In this document: piece by piece, positions 25,384-33,108 of the stretch | Position numbering within the stretch: position 1 is the stretch's first letter | Layout of the letters: every line of letters begins with the position of its first letter | Assembly (NCBI RefSeq): GCF_014649835.1 | Contig: NZ_BMTU01000007.1 | Span: forward strand, 287,877-351,876 | DNA length: 64,000 bases | Reading direction: 5' to 3' | Source: Streptomyces pilosus | Lineage (GTDB): Bacteria; Actinomycetota; Actinomycetes; Streptomycetales; Streptomycetaceae | Notes under the pieces: generated by a model | Databases searched by the model: none | What the model was told of the DNA's origin: nothing | Seen by the model: the letters and a program-made list of their open reading frames with translations, nothing else | Program-made: the position numbers and the translations under genes

Positions 25384-27654
25384 TCAGTCCCCGGCCGACG
25401 CACCGGAGCCCGGTGACCCCGGTGAGCCCGTGTCGCCCGGCGAGCCCGACGGGCCCTGCGCGGACTTCTTCAGGAAGCCCATGTCCTCGAAGACCGGCGT
25501 GCGCAGGCCGAAGGCGCCGGCGTTGGCCAGGTTCGTGCGGGCCGCGGTGAGCTGGGGGCGCTGGAAGAGGGGGATCGAACCGGCCGCCGCCCAGATGCGG
25601 GAGTCGGCCTTGCGGATCAGGGCGTGGCGTTCGGCGTCGTCGAGGGTGCCGATGGCCTGGTCGAAGAGCTGGTCGACCTGGTCGGTGCCGACGCGGGTCC
25701 AGTTCTGCTCCACGTTCAGGGAGCCGTCGGCGGCCGGGACCGGCTTGGAGTAGACGGGGCGGGCGTCGGTGGCGGGGAAGGCGGTCGCGGGCCACGAGTA
25801 CAGGGCGAGGTCGTACTCGCCGGAGGCGATGTGGTCCTTGAAGTAGCTGTCGTCGTCGACCTTCGAGACGTCGGTGCGGATGCCGATCCGCTCCAGCATC
25901 TCCGAGATCCGGCCGGCCACGGTGGTCAGCGTGTCCGAGCCGGGCCCCGAGGGCAGGACGAAGCGGAGGGTGAGCGCCTTGCCGTTCTTCGCCACGGGCG
26001 CGTTGCCGGCGCGGGCCGGGGCGGGGGTGCCCTTCGGGGCGTAGGCGCCGGGGGCGCTGCCCTGGTGGAGCTGCTGGGTGCCGGTGCCGGAGTCGCGGGG
26101 GGCCTTGCCGTCGTCGCCGCCGGACCCGTCGTCCTGGCCGACGATGTACGTGCCGTCGTCGCCGCCCTCCGATGTGCCGCTGGACCCGTCGTCGCCGCCC
26201 TCCGATGCGCCGCCGGAGCCGTTGTCGCTGTCGGACCCCTCGTCGCTCTCGGACCCGGCCGCCTTCTCCTCGTCCTTCTTGCCCTTCTCCACCGGGCCCC
26301 CCGGCACCCAGCCGGCGTCCGCGAGGAGTGCCCGGGCCTCCTTGGCGTCCTGCTCGCCCAGGGCACCGCTGCCGTCGGCGTAGGCTGCCTGGCCGGCCAG
26401 CGCCAGGTGGCTGCCGACCGGCTCGGCGGGCAGGCCCAGCGGTTTCAGGACGGCCTCGGCGAGGGCTTCCCGGTCCAGGGCGCGGGCCACGGCCCGGCGG
26501 ACCCGCTCGTCGGCCAGGGGCCCGTCGGCGCCGTTGAGGGCGAGCTGCGTGTAGGCGGGCTCCAGGGACTTGCGCACCTCGTAGCCCGCGAGGGCCTTCT
26601 GCTGACGGGCGTACTTCTCGGCCTTCTTGCGGAGCTTCCTGCGGGCGGTGACCTCCTCGTCGGCGGCGTCCTCGTCGGAGCCGTTGGCGACCGCCCAGGA
26701 GCGCAGCGCGTCCGCGGCGGAGCGGTCCGCGCCGGGACCCATGAGGGGCGCGGCCCCGCCGTCGCTCCGGGGCGGCCCGGCGGCGCCGACCCGGCCGGCC
26801 GCGGTGGCGTCGATCTCGGCCAGGTCGAGGGTGCCGGCGCTGAGCGCGGAGAGCCGCTTGTCGCGGGGCACCGAGCGCAGCACGATCGTCGCGAGCTTCG
26901 CCGGGTCGCCCCACCAGCGGACGTTGCGGGTGAGGGTGACCTCGTCCTCCTCGGTGTCGATCTTCCGCACCGTGAAGGGGCCGGCGGTGACCTGCAGCTT
27001 CTTGCGCGCCCCGTCGTTGAAGGAGTCGGGGGTGCCCATGACCTCCTTGGGGTACAGCGGGGTGAACAGCGACTTCCAGTCGGCGTAGGGGCGGTCGAAG
27101 GTGACCTTGACCTCGAGGTTGTTCCCGCCCCGCTCGATCTTCCCGATGCGGTCGTAGCCGGCGTTGCGGGCGGTCCAGTAGGCGGTGTCCTTGCCGGACA
27201 GGGCGCGCCACTGGGCGGCGAAGTCGGCGGCGCCGATCTCCCGGCCGTCGCTCCAGACGGCCTGCTGGTTGAGCTTGTAGAGGACCACCTGTTTGGGCTC
27301 GGTGTCGACGACCTCCGCGGACTCCAGGTAGTCCGGGTTGCGCACCACCCGGCCGTTGCCGTCCGTCCGGTACAGGGAGGGCAGGACGGCCTGGGCGATC
27401 CGGGAGGTGGTGCTGTCGGCGTCCGCCTGGAAGGTGTTCAGGGTGGGCGGGACGGTGTCCACCGCCCAGCGCAGGGTGCCGCCGTCGGAGATTTTCGCCC
27501 GGTCGGCGCGGGCGATGTCCGCCCCGGCGAGCGGCTCGCCCGCGGGGTCGTCCCCGGAGCCGCATCCGGCCAGCGCGGGTACCGCGAGGATGCCGGCGGT
27601 GAGGAGGGCGAGCGAACGCGGAGCCGCGCGCGGGCCGACGCCGTCGTGGGACAT
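25384..27654 (-). CDS. Orphan ABC-transporter-type solute-binding lipoprotein with acidic insert
   Basis: 756 aa. The ATG at 27652-27654 has GGAGGT 8 nt upstream. The signal peptide (ALLTAGILAVPALAGC) ends in a lipobox with Cys near residue 31. The SBP_bac_5 fold spans the protein, for example TLNTFQADADSTTSRIAQAVLPSLY and DERVRRAVARALDREALAEAVL. It is long for the family because of a Ser/Gly/Asp-rich insert between the two lobes, partly a 33-bp tandem repeat. The tail has collagen-like Gly-Xaa-Yaa runs (SGSPGDTGSPGSPGSG). No permease or ATPase gene adjoins it, so it may serve the BldK or neighbouring channels or act as a sensor; that is inference. Confidence 0.85.
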   Translation of the reverse strand: MSHDGVGPRAAPRSLALLTAGILAVPALAGCGSGDDPAGEPLAGADIARADRAKISDGGTLRWAVDTVPPTLNTFQADADSTTSRIAQAVLPSLYRTDGNGRVVRNPDYLESAEVVDTEPKQVVLYKLNQQAVWSDGREIGAADFAAQWRALSGKDTAYWTARNAGYDRIGKIERGGNNLEVKVTFDRPYADWKSLFTPLYPKEVMGTPDSFNDGARKKLQVTAGPFTVRKIDTEEDEVTLTRNVRWWGDPAKLATIVLRSVPRDKRLSALSAGTLDLAEIDATAAGRVGAAGPPRSDGGAAPLMGPGADRSAADALRSWAVANGSDEDAADEEVTARRKLRKKAEKYARQQKALAGYEVRKSLEPAYTQLALNGADGPLADERVRRAVARALDREALAEAVLKPLGLPAEPVGSHLALAGQAAYADGSGALGEQDAKEARALLADAGWVPGGPVEKGKKDEEKAAGSESDEGSDSDNGSGGASEGGDDGSSGTSEGGDDGTYIVGQDDGSGGDDGKAPRDSGTGTQQLHQGSAPGAYAPKGTPAPARAGNAPVAKNGKALTLRFVLPSGPGSDTLTTVAGRISEMLERIGIRTDVSKVDDDSYFKDHIASGEYDLALYSWPATAFPATDARPVYSKPVPAADGSLNVEQNWTRVGTDQVDQLFDQAIGTLDDAERHALIRKADSRIWAAAGSIPLFQRPQLTAARTNLANAGAFGLRTPVFEDMGFLKKSAQGPSGSPGDTGSPGSPGSGASAGD
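26155..26220. repeat. 33-bp tandem repeat inside the lipoprotein gene
   Basis: Two 33-bp copies (26155-26187, 26188-26220) differ at a few bases and encode two 11-residue Gly/Ser/Glu/Asp units (both with SEGGDDG). Further degenerate units flank them. The in-frame length means copy-number change would preserve the protein. Confidence 0.75.
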
Positions 27655-27944
27655 CTCTGAGTACCTCCGGGAAGCCGCGGGCGTTACGATCACGTTTGGT
27701 GGTATTTGGCGCTCATCCGATGTATGCGGCCCACTGAAGAGGAAAGGGTTCGGCAACTCAGGGCGACACGACGGCCCTGGGTGACAAGCCCACCCGTGCG
27801 GCGCAAAGCACCGGGCGATGCACCCGTACGCCTCGGCCAATCGATGCACATCCCTTCACAGCACAAGGTGTGACGCGCAACACTCTCAGGCGCATGAGCG
27901 TTGCCGCCTTGGGCCGTGGAGACCCGTGGAAGTGAGGTCACGTC

Positions 27945-28238
27945 ATGTCCGTGCACGAGGAACTGACATCCGTCCAGCGCTGCCTCGACGACCTGGTCCG
28001 GTCGGTGGGGCGCCTGGAGAAGCTGATGGGCAGCGGCGGCCTGGAGATGCGCCGCGTCCGCTCCGACACCGATCACCTGCGCGAGAGCATCGCGCTGCTG
28101 CGGGAGACGGCGGTCACCGCCGCGGCCCCCCAGCGGCGGCCCGACCTCGTGACCATCTCCGACACGCCGTACGACCCCTCGCTGTGGGTGGACACCGACG
28201 ACGAAGGGCTCGGCGCCCGCGGCCGTCACGCCCCCTGA
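27945..28238 (+). CDS. 97-aa conserved hypothetical protein upstream of sdh
   Basis: Residues ~4-60 are charged with leucines at helical spacing (LTSVQRCLDDLVRSVGRLEKL, LRESIALLRET), which suggests an alpha-helical or coiled-coil protein. The tail has TPYDPSLWVDTDDEGLGA. GAGG lies 8 nt before the ATG. It ends 43 nt before the succinate dehydrogenase membrane subunit and reads the same way, so it is probably in that operon. No family recognised; a regulatory or assembly role would be speculation. Confidence 0.65.
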   Translation: MSVHEELTSVQRCLDDLVRSVGRLEKLMGSGGLEMRRVRSDTDHLRESIALLRETAVTAAAPQRRPDLVTISDTPYDPSLWVDTDDEGLGARGRHAP

Positions 28239-28281
28239 CCACCGCCGATCGCGGCGCCCTGACCCCTACCGGAGTGGACAC

Positions 28282-29118
28282 GTGGCCACTGGCACGGAAC
28301 CTCCTGCCACCGAACCCCATCCGCCGACCGGCGGCGTGCGCACCCGCACGCGCGCCGCGATCGCCGCCCCGCACCTGCGAACCGACCGCTGGTGGCTGGC
28401 CCCGGCCGCCACCGCGGCCGGGCTGCTCGCCTTCGTCGTCTACTCGACCTGGCGGGCCCTGGCCAACGCCGACTACTACGCGGCCCCCTACGTCTCCCCG
28501 TTCTACTCGCCGTGCCTGGCGGAGAACTGCGAGCCGATGAAGGCCGGACCCAACTGGGAGCTGTTCGGCGGCTGGTGGGGCCTCTCACCGGCGATCATCA
28601 TCCTGATCTTCCCGCTCGGCTTCCGCCTGACCTGCTACTACTACCGCAAGGCCTACTACCGGGGCTTCTGGGCGTCCCCGCCGGCCTGCGCGGTGGCCGA
28701 ACCGCACGCGAAGTACACCGGGGAGACCCGCTTCCCGCTGATCCTGCAGAACATCCACCGGTACTTCTTCTACGCGGCGCTGCTGGTCGCCTGCATCCTG
28801 ACCTACGACACCGTGCTCGCCTTCCGGGACGAGGACTACGACTGGGGCCACATGGGGCTCGGCACCCTGGTGTTCCTCGTCAACATCGTGCTGATCTGGG
28901 CGTACACGATCTCCTGCCACTCCTGCCGGCACATCGTCGGCGGGAAGCTGAAGCACTTCTCCCGGCATCCGGTGCGCTACCGGATGTGGCAGTGGGTCGG
29001 CCGGCTGAACGCCCGGCACATGCAGCTCGCCTGGGCGTCGCTGCTGAGCGTGGCCCTCGCCGACCTCTACGTCTACCTCGTCGCGACCGGTGTCTTCGAC
29101 GATCCGCGCTTCTTCTAG
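28282..29118 (+). CDS. sdhC: Succinate dehydrogenase membrane anchor subunit, Sdh1 type
   Basis: 278 aa, about five helices, for example WWLAPAATAAGLLAFVVYST, LSPAIIILIFPLGFRL and LGTLVFLVNIVLIWAYTI. A single long polypeptide replaces the usual SdhC plus SdhD, as in mycobacterial Sdh1 (Rv0247c-Rv0249c type). Several His residues could ligate haem or metal. At the end of the fourth helix, ISCHSCRHIVGG (about 212-223) has two Cys and two His in a metal-binding pattern. The mycobacterial Sdh1 structure was reported to hold a membrane-embedded Rieske-type [2Fe-2S] cluster, and this motif is a good candidate for the same site. The GTG start has GGAG 7 nt upstream. The sdhA gene starts 15 nt downstream. 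Confidence 0.85.
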   Translation: MATGTEPPATEPHPPTGGVRTRTRAAIAAPHLRTDRWWLAPAATAAGLLAFVVYSTWRALANADYYAAPYVSPFYSPCLAENCEPMKAGPNWELFGGWWGLSPAIIILIFPLGFRLTCYYYRKAYYRGFWASPPACAVAEPHAKYTGETRFPLILQNIHRYFFYAALLVACILTYDTVLAFRDEDYDWGHMGLGTLVFLVNIVLIWAYTISCHSCRHIVGGKLKHFSRHPVRYRMWQWVGRLNARHMQLAWASLLSVALADLYVYLVATGVFDDPRFF

Positions 29119-29133
29119 CTGGGGGCCTTACCT

Positions 29134-31068
29134 ATGTCCGTGGTCGACCGACAGGAGTGGGACGTCGTCGTGGTCGGGGCCGGCGGCGCGGGCCTGCGCG
29201 CCGCCGTCGAGGCGCGCGAGCGGGGCGCCCGCACGGCCGTGATCTGCAAGTCGCTGTTCGGCAAGGCGCACACCGTGATGGCCGAGGGCGGCATCGCCGC
29301 GGCGATGGGCAACGTCAACTCCGGCGACAACTGGCAGGTGCACTTCCGCGACACCATGCGCGGCGGGAAGTTCCTCAACCAGTGGCGGATGGCCGAGCTG
29401 CACGCCCAGGAGGCCCCGCAGCGGGTGTGGGAGCTGGAGACCTGGGGCGCGCTGTTCGACCGGACGAAGGACGGCCGGATCTCGCAGCGCAACTTCGGCG
29501 GCCACGAGTACCCGCGCCTGGCGCACGTGGGCGACCGCACCGGCCTGGAGCTGATCCGCACCCTCCAGCAGAAGATCGTCGCCCTCCAGCAGGAGGACTT
29601 CCGCGAGACCGGGGACTACGAGTCCCGGCTGAAGGTCTTCCAGGAATGCACCGTCACCCGGGTGCTGAAGGACGGCCCCCTGGTCTCCGGCGTCTTCGGC
29701 TACGAGCGGGAGACCGGGCGCTTCTTCGTCCTGGAGGCACCCGCCGTGGTGATCGCCACCGGCGGGATCGGCAAGTCGTTCAAGGTCACGTCCAACTCGT
29801 GGGAGTACACCGGTGACGGGCACGCGCTGGCGCTGCTGGCCGGGGCGCCGCTGCTGAACATGGAGTTCGTGCAGTTCCACCCCACCGGGATGGTCTGGCC
29901 GCCCTCGGTGAAGGGCATCCTCGTCACCGAGTCGGTGCGCGGTGACGGCGGGGTGCTGCGCAACTCCGAGGGCAAGCGGTTCATGTTCGACTACGTCCCG
30001 GACGTCTTCAAGGACAAGTACGCCGAGTCCGAGGAGGAGGGCGACCGCTGGTACGAGGACCCGGACCACAACCGGCGCCCGCCCGAACTGCTCCCCCGCG
30101 ACGAGGTGGCCCGCGCCATCAACGCCGAGGTCAAGGCGGGCCGCGGCTCCCCGCACGGCGGTGTCTTCCTGGACGTCTCCACACGCATGCCGGCCGAGGT
30201 CGTCAAGCGCCGGCTGCCGTCGATGTACCACCAGTTCAAGGAGCTCGCGGACGTCGACATCACGGCGGAGCCGATGGAGGTCGGGCCGACCTGCCACTAC
30301 GTGATGGGCGGCATCGCCGTCGACTCCGACTCCGCGGCGGCGCGCGGCGTGCCGGGGCTGTTCGCCGCCGGTGAGGTGGCCGGGGGCATGCACGGCTCCA
30401 ACCGGCTCGGCGGCAACTCGCTCTCCGACCTGCTGGTGTTCGGACGCCGGGCCGGCCGGCACGCGGCCGAGTACGCGGGCGCCGCGGGCGACGCGCGGCC
30501 CCGGGTGGACGACGCACAGGTCGACGCGGCCGCCGCCGAGGCGCTGCGCCCCTTCTCCGCGGAGGGGGAGACACCGGCCGAGGGCCCGCCGGAGAACCCG
30601 TACACCGTGCACCAGGAGCTCCAGCAGACGATGAACGACCTGGTCGGGATCATCCGCCGCGCGCCCGAGATGAAGCAGGCCCTCGACAGGCTCGCCGAGC
30701 TGCGGGTACGGGCCGGCCGCGCCGGGGTCGAGGGACACCGGCAGTTCAACCCGGGCTGGCACCTCGCCCTCGACCTCAGGAACATGCTGCTGGTCAGCGA
30801 GTGCGTGGCCCGGGCGGCCCTGGAACGCACCGAGTCGCGCGGCGGGCACACCCGCGAGGACCACCCCGGCATGGACCGCGCCTGGCGCAACGTCAACCTG
30901 CTGTGCGCCCTCACCGACCCCGGGGACGGCCTTCCGGCCGGCGAGGCGGCACGCGGCCGGATCGCCCTCACCCGGGAGACCACCGAACCCATCCGCCCCG
31001 ACCTGCTCGCCCTCTTCGAGAAGGAGGAGCTGGTCAAGTACCTCGCCGAAGAGGAGCTCTACGAGTGA
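29134..31068 (+). CDS. sdhA: Succinate dehydrogenase flavoprotein subunit
   Basis: 644 aa. Oxidises succinate to fumarate and passes electrons to the iron-sulfur subunit. FAD-binding GAGGAGLRAA (residues 16-25) and the flavinylated His H46 in GKAHTVMAEGG are present. So are the substrate-site HPTG (in QFHPTGM), the arginine-rich TESVRGDGG and the terminal RNMLLVSE region. The domain pattern is closer to L-aspartate-oxidase-like, Sdh1-type FrdA than to the classic four-subunit SdhA. It overlaps sdhB by 4 nt (GTGA), so the two are translationally coupled. Confidence 0.95.
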   Translation: MSVVDRQEWDVVVVGAGGAGLRAAVEARERGARTAVICKSLFGKAHTVMAEGGIAAAMGNVNSGDNWQVHFRDTMRGGKFLNQWRMAELHAQEAPQRVWELETWGALFDRTKDGRISQRNFGGHEYPRLAHVGDRTGLELIRTLQQKIVALQQEDFRETGDYESRLKVFQECTVTRVLKDGPLVSGVFGYERETGRFFVLEAPAVVIATGGIGKSFKVTSNSWEYTGDGHALALLAGAPLLNMEFVQFHPTGMVWPPSVKGILVTESVRGDGGVLRNSEGKRFMFDYVPDVFKDKYAESEEEGDRWYEDPDHNRRPPELLPRDEVARAINAEVKAGRGSPHGGVFLDVSTRMPAEVVKRRLPSMYHQFKELADVDITAEPMEVGPTCHYVMGGIAVDSDSAAARGVPGLFAAGEVAGGMHGSNRLGGNSLSDLLVFGRRAGRHAAEYAGAAGDARPRVDDAQVDAAAAEALRPFSAEGETPAEGPPENPYTVHQELQQTMNDLVGIIRRAPEMKQALDRLAELRVRAGRAGVEGHRQFNPGWHLALDLRNMLLVSECVARAALERTESRGGHTREDHPGMDRAWRNVNLLCALTDPGDGLPAGEAARGRIALTRETTEPIRPDLLALFEKEELVKYLAEEELYE

Positions 31069-31829
31069 GCAGCTACGAGGCCCGCTTCAAGGTGTGGCGG
31101 GGGGACGTGCGGGGCGGCGGCCTGGAGGACTTCCGGGTCGAGGTGAACGACGGCGAGGTGGTGCTCGACATCATCCACCGCCTCCAGGCCACCCAGGCCC
31201 CCGACCTCGCCGTGCGCTGGAACTGCAAGGCCGGCAAGTGCGGCTCCTGCTCGGCGGAGATCAACGGGCGCCCCCGGCTGCTGTGCATGACCCGCATGTC
31301 GGTCTTCGAGCGGGACGAGACGATCACCGTGACCCCGCTGCGGGCCTTCCCGGTGGTCCGCGACCTGGTGACCGACGTCGGCTTCAACTACACCAAGGCC
31401 CGGCAGGTGCCGGCGTTCGTGCCGCCGGAGGGGGTCGGTGCGGGCGAGTACCGGATGATGCAGGAGGACGTGGACCGCCCCCAGGAGTTCCGCAAGTGCA
31501 TCGAGTGCTTCCTGTGCCAGGACGTCTGCCACGTGGTCCGCGACCACGAGGAGAACAAGCCGGCCTTCGCCGGGCCGCGCTTCCTGATGCGGGTCGCCGA
31601 ACTCGACATGCACCCGCTGGACGCCGCCGAGGAGTCCGGCCTGGACCGCAAGCGCACGGCGCAGGAGGAACACGGCCTCGGCTACTGCAACATCACCAAG
31701 TGCTGCACGGAGGTCTGCCCGGAGGGGATCAGGATCACGGACAACGCGCTGATCCCGCTCAAGGAACGGGCGGTGGACCGCAAGTACGACCCGCTGGTGT
31801 GGCTGGGCTCGAAGATCAGGAGGCGGTAG
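31065..31829 (+). CDS. sdhB: Succinate dehydrogenase iron-sulfur subunit
   Basis: 254 aa. The N-terminal ferredoxin domain has C54, C59, C62 and C74 (CKAGKCGSC...C) for [2Fe-2S]. The C-terminal part has CIECFLCQDVC and CNITKCCTEVCP for the [4Fe-4S] and [3Fe-4S] clusters. The GTG start overlaps the sdhA stop; an in-frame upstream extension to 30801 lies within sdhA and is rejected. The 3' end overlaps the convergent GH18-like gene by 14 bp, so no intergenic terminator fits between them. Confidence 0.95.
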   Translation: MSSYEARFKVWRGDVRGGGLEDFRVEVNDGEVVLDIIHRLQATQAPDLAVRWNCKAGKCGSCSAEINGRPRLLCMTRMSVFERDETITVTPLRAFPVVRDLVTDVGFNYTKARQVPAFVPPEGVGAGEYRMMQEDVDRPQEFRKCIECFLCQDVCHVVRDHEENKPAFAGPRFLMRVAELDMHPLDAAEESGLDRKRTAQEEHGLGYCNITKCCTEVCPEGIRITDNALIPLKERAVDRKYDPLVWLGSKIRRR

Positions 31830-32967
31830 GACGCAGCCAGCCCTCCCGGTACTCCCTCCAGTTCGTCTCCGTCGCCGTGAAGTCGATGTACGGGGCGACA
31901 CCGAAGAGCTCCCGGTCGGGGTCCGTCCGGGAGAGGCCGAGGCGGGCGCCGCGGACGGCGGCGGCGACGGTCTCGGCATGGCCCCAGTGACTGAAGTTGC
32001 TCTCGTGGTAGAAGGGCAGGCCCATCAGCAGGTGGGTGGTGGGCGGGGTGACCTCCAGGGCGAGGGAGGTCTGCTGCGCCACGTAGCCGCCGTAGGTGCT
32101 CTCCAGCGGCCGCGCGGTGTCGTACGACATCACGGCGATCTGGTCGACGCGCCGGGCCACCTGGCCGAAGAACTCCTGGGACCACCACTTGGGGTGGTCG
32201 GCGAAGAGACCGGCGACGGAGTGCAGGTTCGGGAGCGGGTCGATCTGGTGGGCGGCCACGCTGAGGCGCGCGTCCTCGGCACGGGTGAGGGCGCGCAGGT
32301 CGTCCAGGAGGGAGAGGTAGTCCCGGTCGCCGGAGTGCAGCGGCTCCAGGTCGAGGTGCACGCCGTCGTAGCCGGTGTCCAGGACCTGACCGGCGCTGCG
32401 GACGACCTCCGCGCGGGTGGCGGCGCGGTCCAGGTGCAGGCCGTCGGGGCCCCCGTTCGCGAGGACGTCCCCGAGGAAGGCCTGGACCCGGACGCCCGGC
32501 AGTTCCCGGTGCACCGCGTCGATGAACCAGCGGGCGCGCGGGTACGCCGACTTCGGCAGGGTGCCGTCGTGCTCCAGCGGGCCGGAGTGCACGTAGAGGT
32601 CACGGATGCCGGTGCCCTCCAGCCTGCGGGCGAGGGCGGTGACGTCGGCGTCCTTCTTCCGCCCGTCCACCCAGGCGTGCCCGAGCCACATGGCGTCCCG
32701 GTCACGGGTGTACGTGCCCTCCGCCGGGTCCCCCAGGTAGTTGACCCGCAGGGCGGTCTCGACGGCGAGGACCGGCACCACCAGGAGCAGGACGAGGACG
32801 AGCGCGGTGAGCCTGACCCGCCGCACCCAGGGCCTGCGCCGCTTGCCGGCCTCCGGTTCCGTGCCGGGCGCCGCTTTCGCGTCGGGTGCCGGTTCCGTGC
32901 CGGGCGTCGCATCCCGGGCCGGGCCGGCCGGCGTGGCCGCCCCCTCCTGCGGGTCCGTGCGTTCCAT
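31816..32967 (-). CDS. Membrane-anchored GH18-like TIM-barrel protein
   Basis: 383 aa. Residues 1-48 are a Pro/Ala/Glu-rich cytoplasmic segment with two DATPGTEP-like repeats. A basic RRRPWVRR precedes one helix (LTALVLVLLLVVPVLAVETAL), and the rest is predicted extracellular. YDGVHLDLEPL (200-210) matches the glycoside hydrolase 18 catalytic motif DGxDxDxE except for His at the fourth position; the catalytic Glu is E208. VMSYDTARP resembles the later substrate-binding strand. It may hydrolyse a cell-wall or environmental glycan. The ATG at 32965-32967 has GAGGGGTG upstream. The family is inferred from motifs, not from a search. Confidence 0.7.
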   Translation of the reverse strand: MERTDPQEGAATPAGPARDATPGTEPAPDAKAAPGTEPEAGKRRRPWVRRVRLTALVLVLLLVVPVLAVETALRVNYLGDPAEGTYTRDRDAMWLGHAWVDGRKKDADVTALARRLEGTGIRDLYVHSGPLEHDGTLPKSAYPRARWFIDAVHRELPGVRVQAFLGDVLANGGPDGLHLDRAATRAEVVRSAGQVLDTGYDGVHLDLEPLHSGDRDYLSLLDDLRALTRAEDARLSVAAHQIDPLPNLHSVAGLFADHPKWWSQEFFGQVARRVDQIAVMSYDTARPLESTYGGYVAQQTSLALEVTPPTTHLLMGLPFYHESNFSHWGHAETVAAAVRGARLGLSRTDPDRELFGVAPYIDFTATETNWREYREGWLRPTAS

Positions 32968-33108
32968 CCCGGCACCCCTCACCGCCGGCTCCCGCCGCCG
33001 GCCCCTGGTCGATGTTGAGGGGGAGGACGAGGGGAACGGGTGTTCCGGTTGCGGTCGGACGGCGGCCGGTGACCGCCGCACGTGCCGGTGCCCGGCGGGG
33101 CGGGGCTG

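Noticed and set aside
23192..27565. Minus-strand open frame of 1457 codons across typA and the orphan lipoprotein gene
   Set aside because: It is antisense to typA and in another frame of the lipoprotein gene; composition is Val/Arg/Gly/Asp-biased as in GC-rich shadow frames, and both overlapped genes are clearly real.
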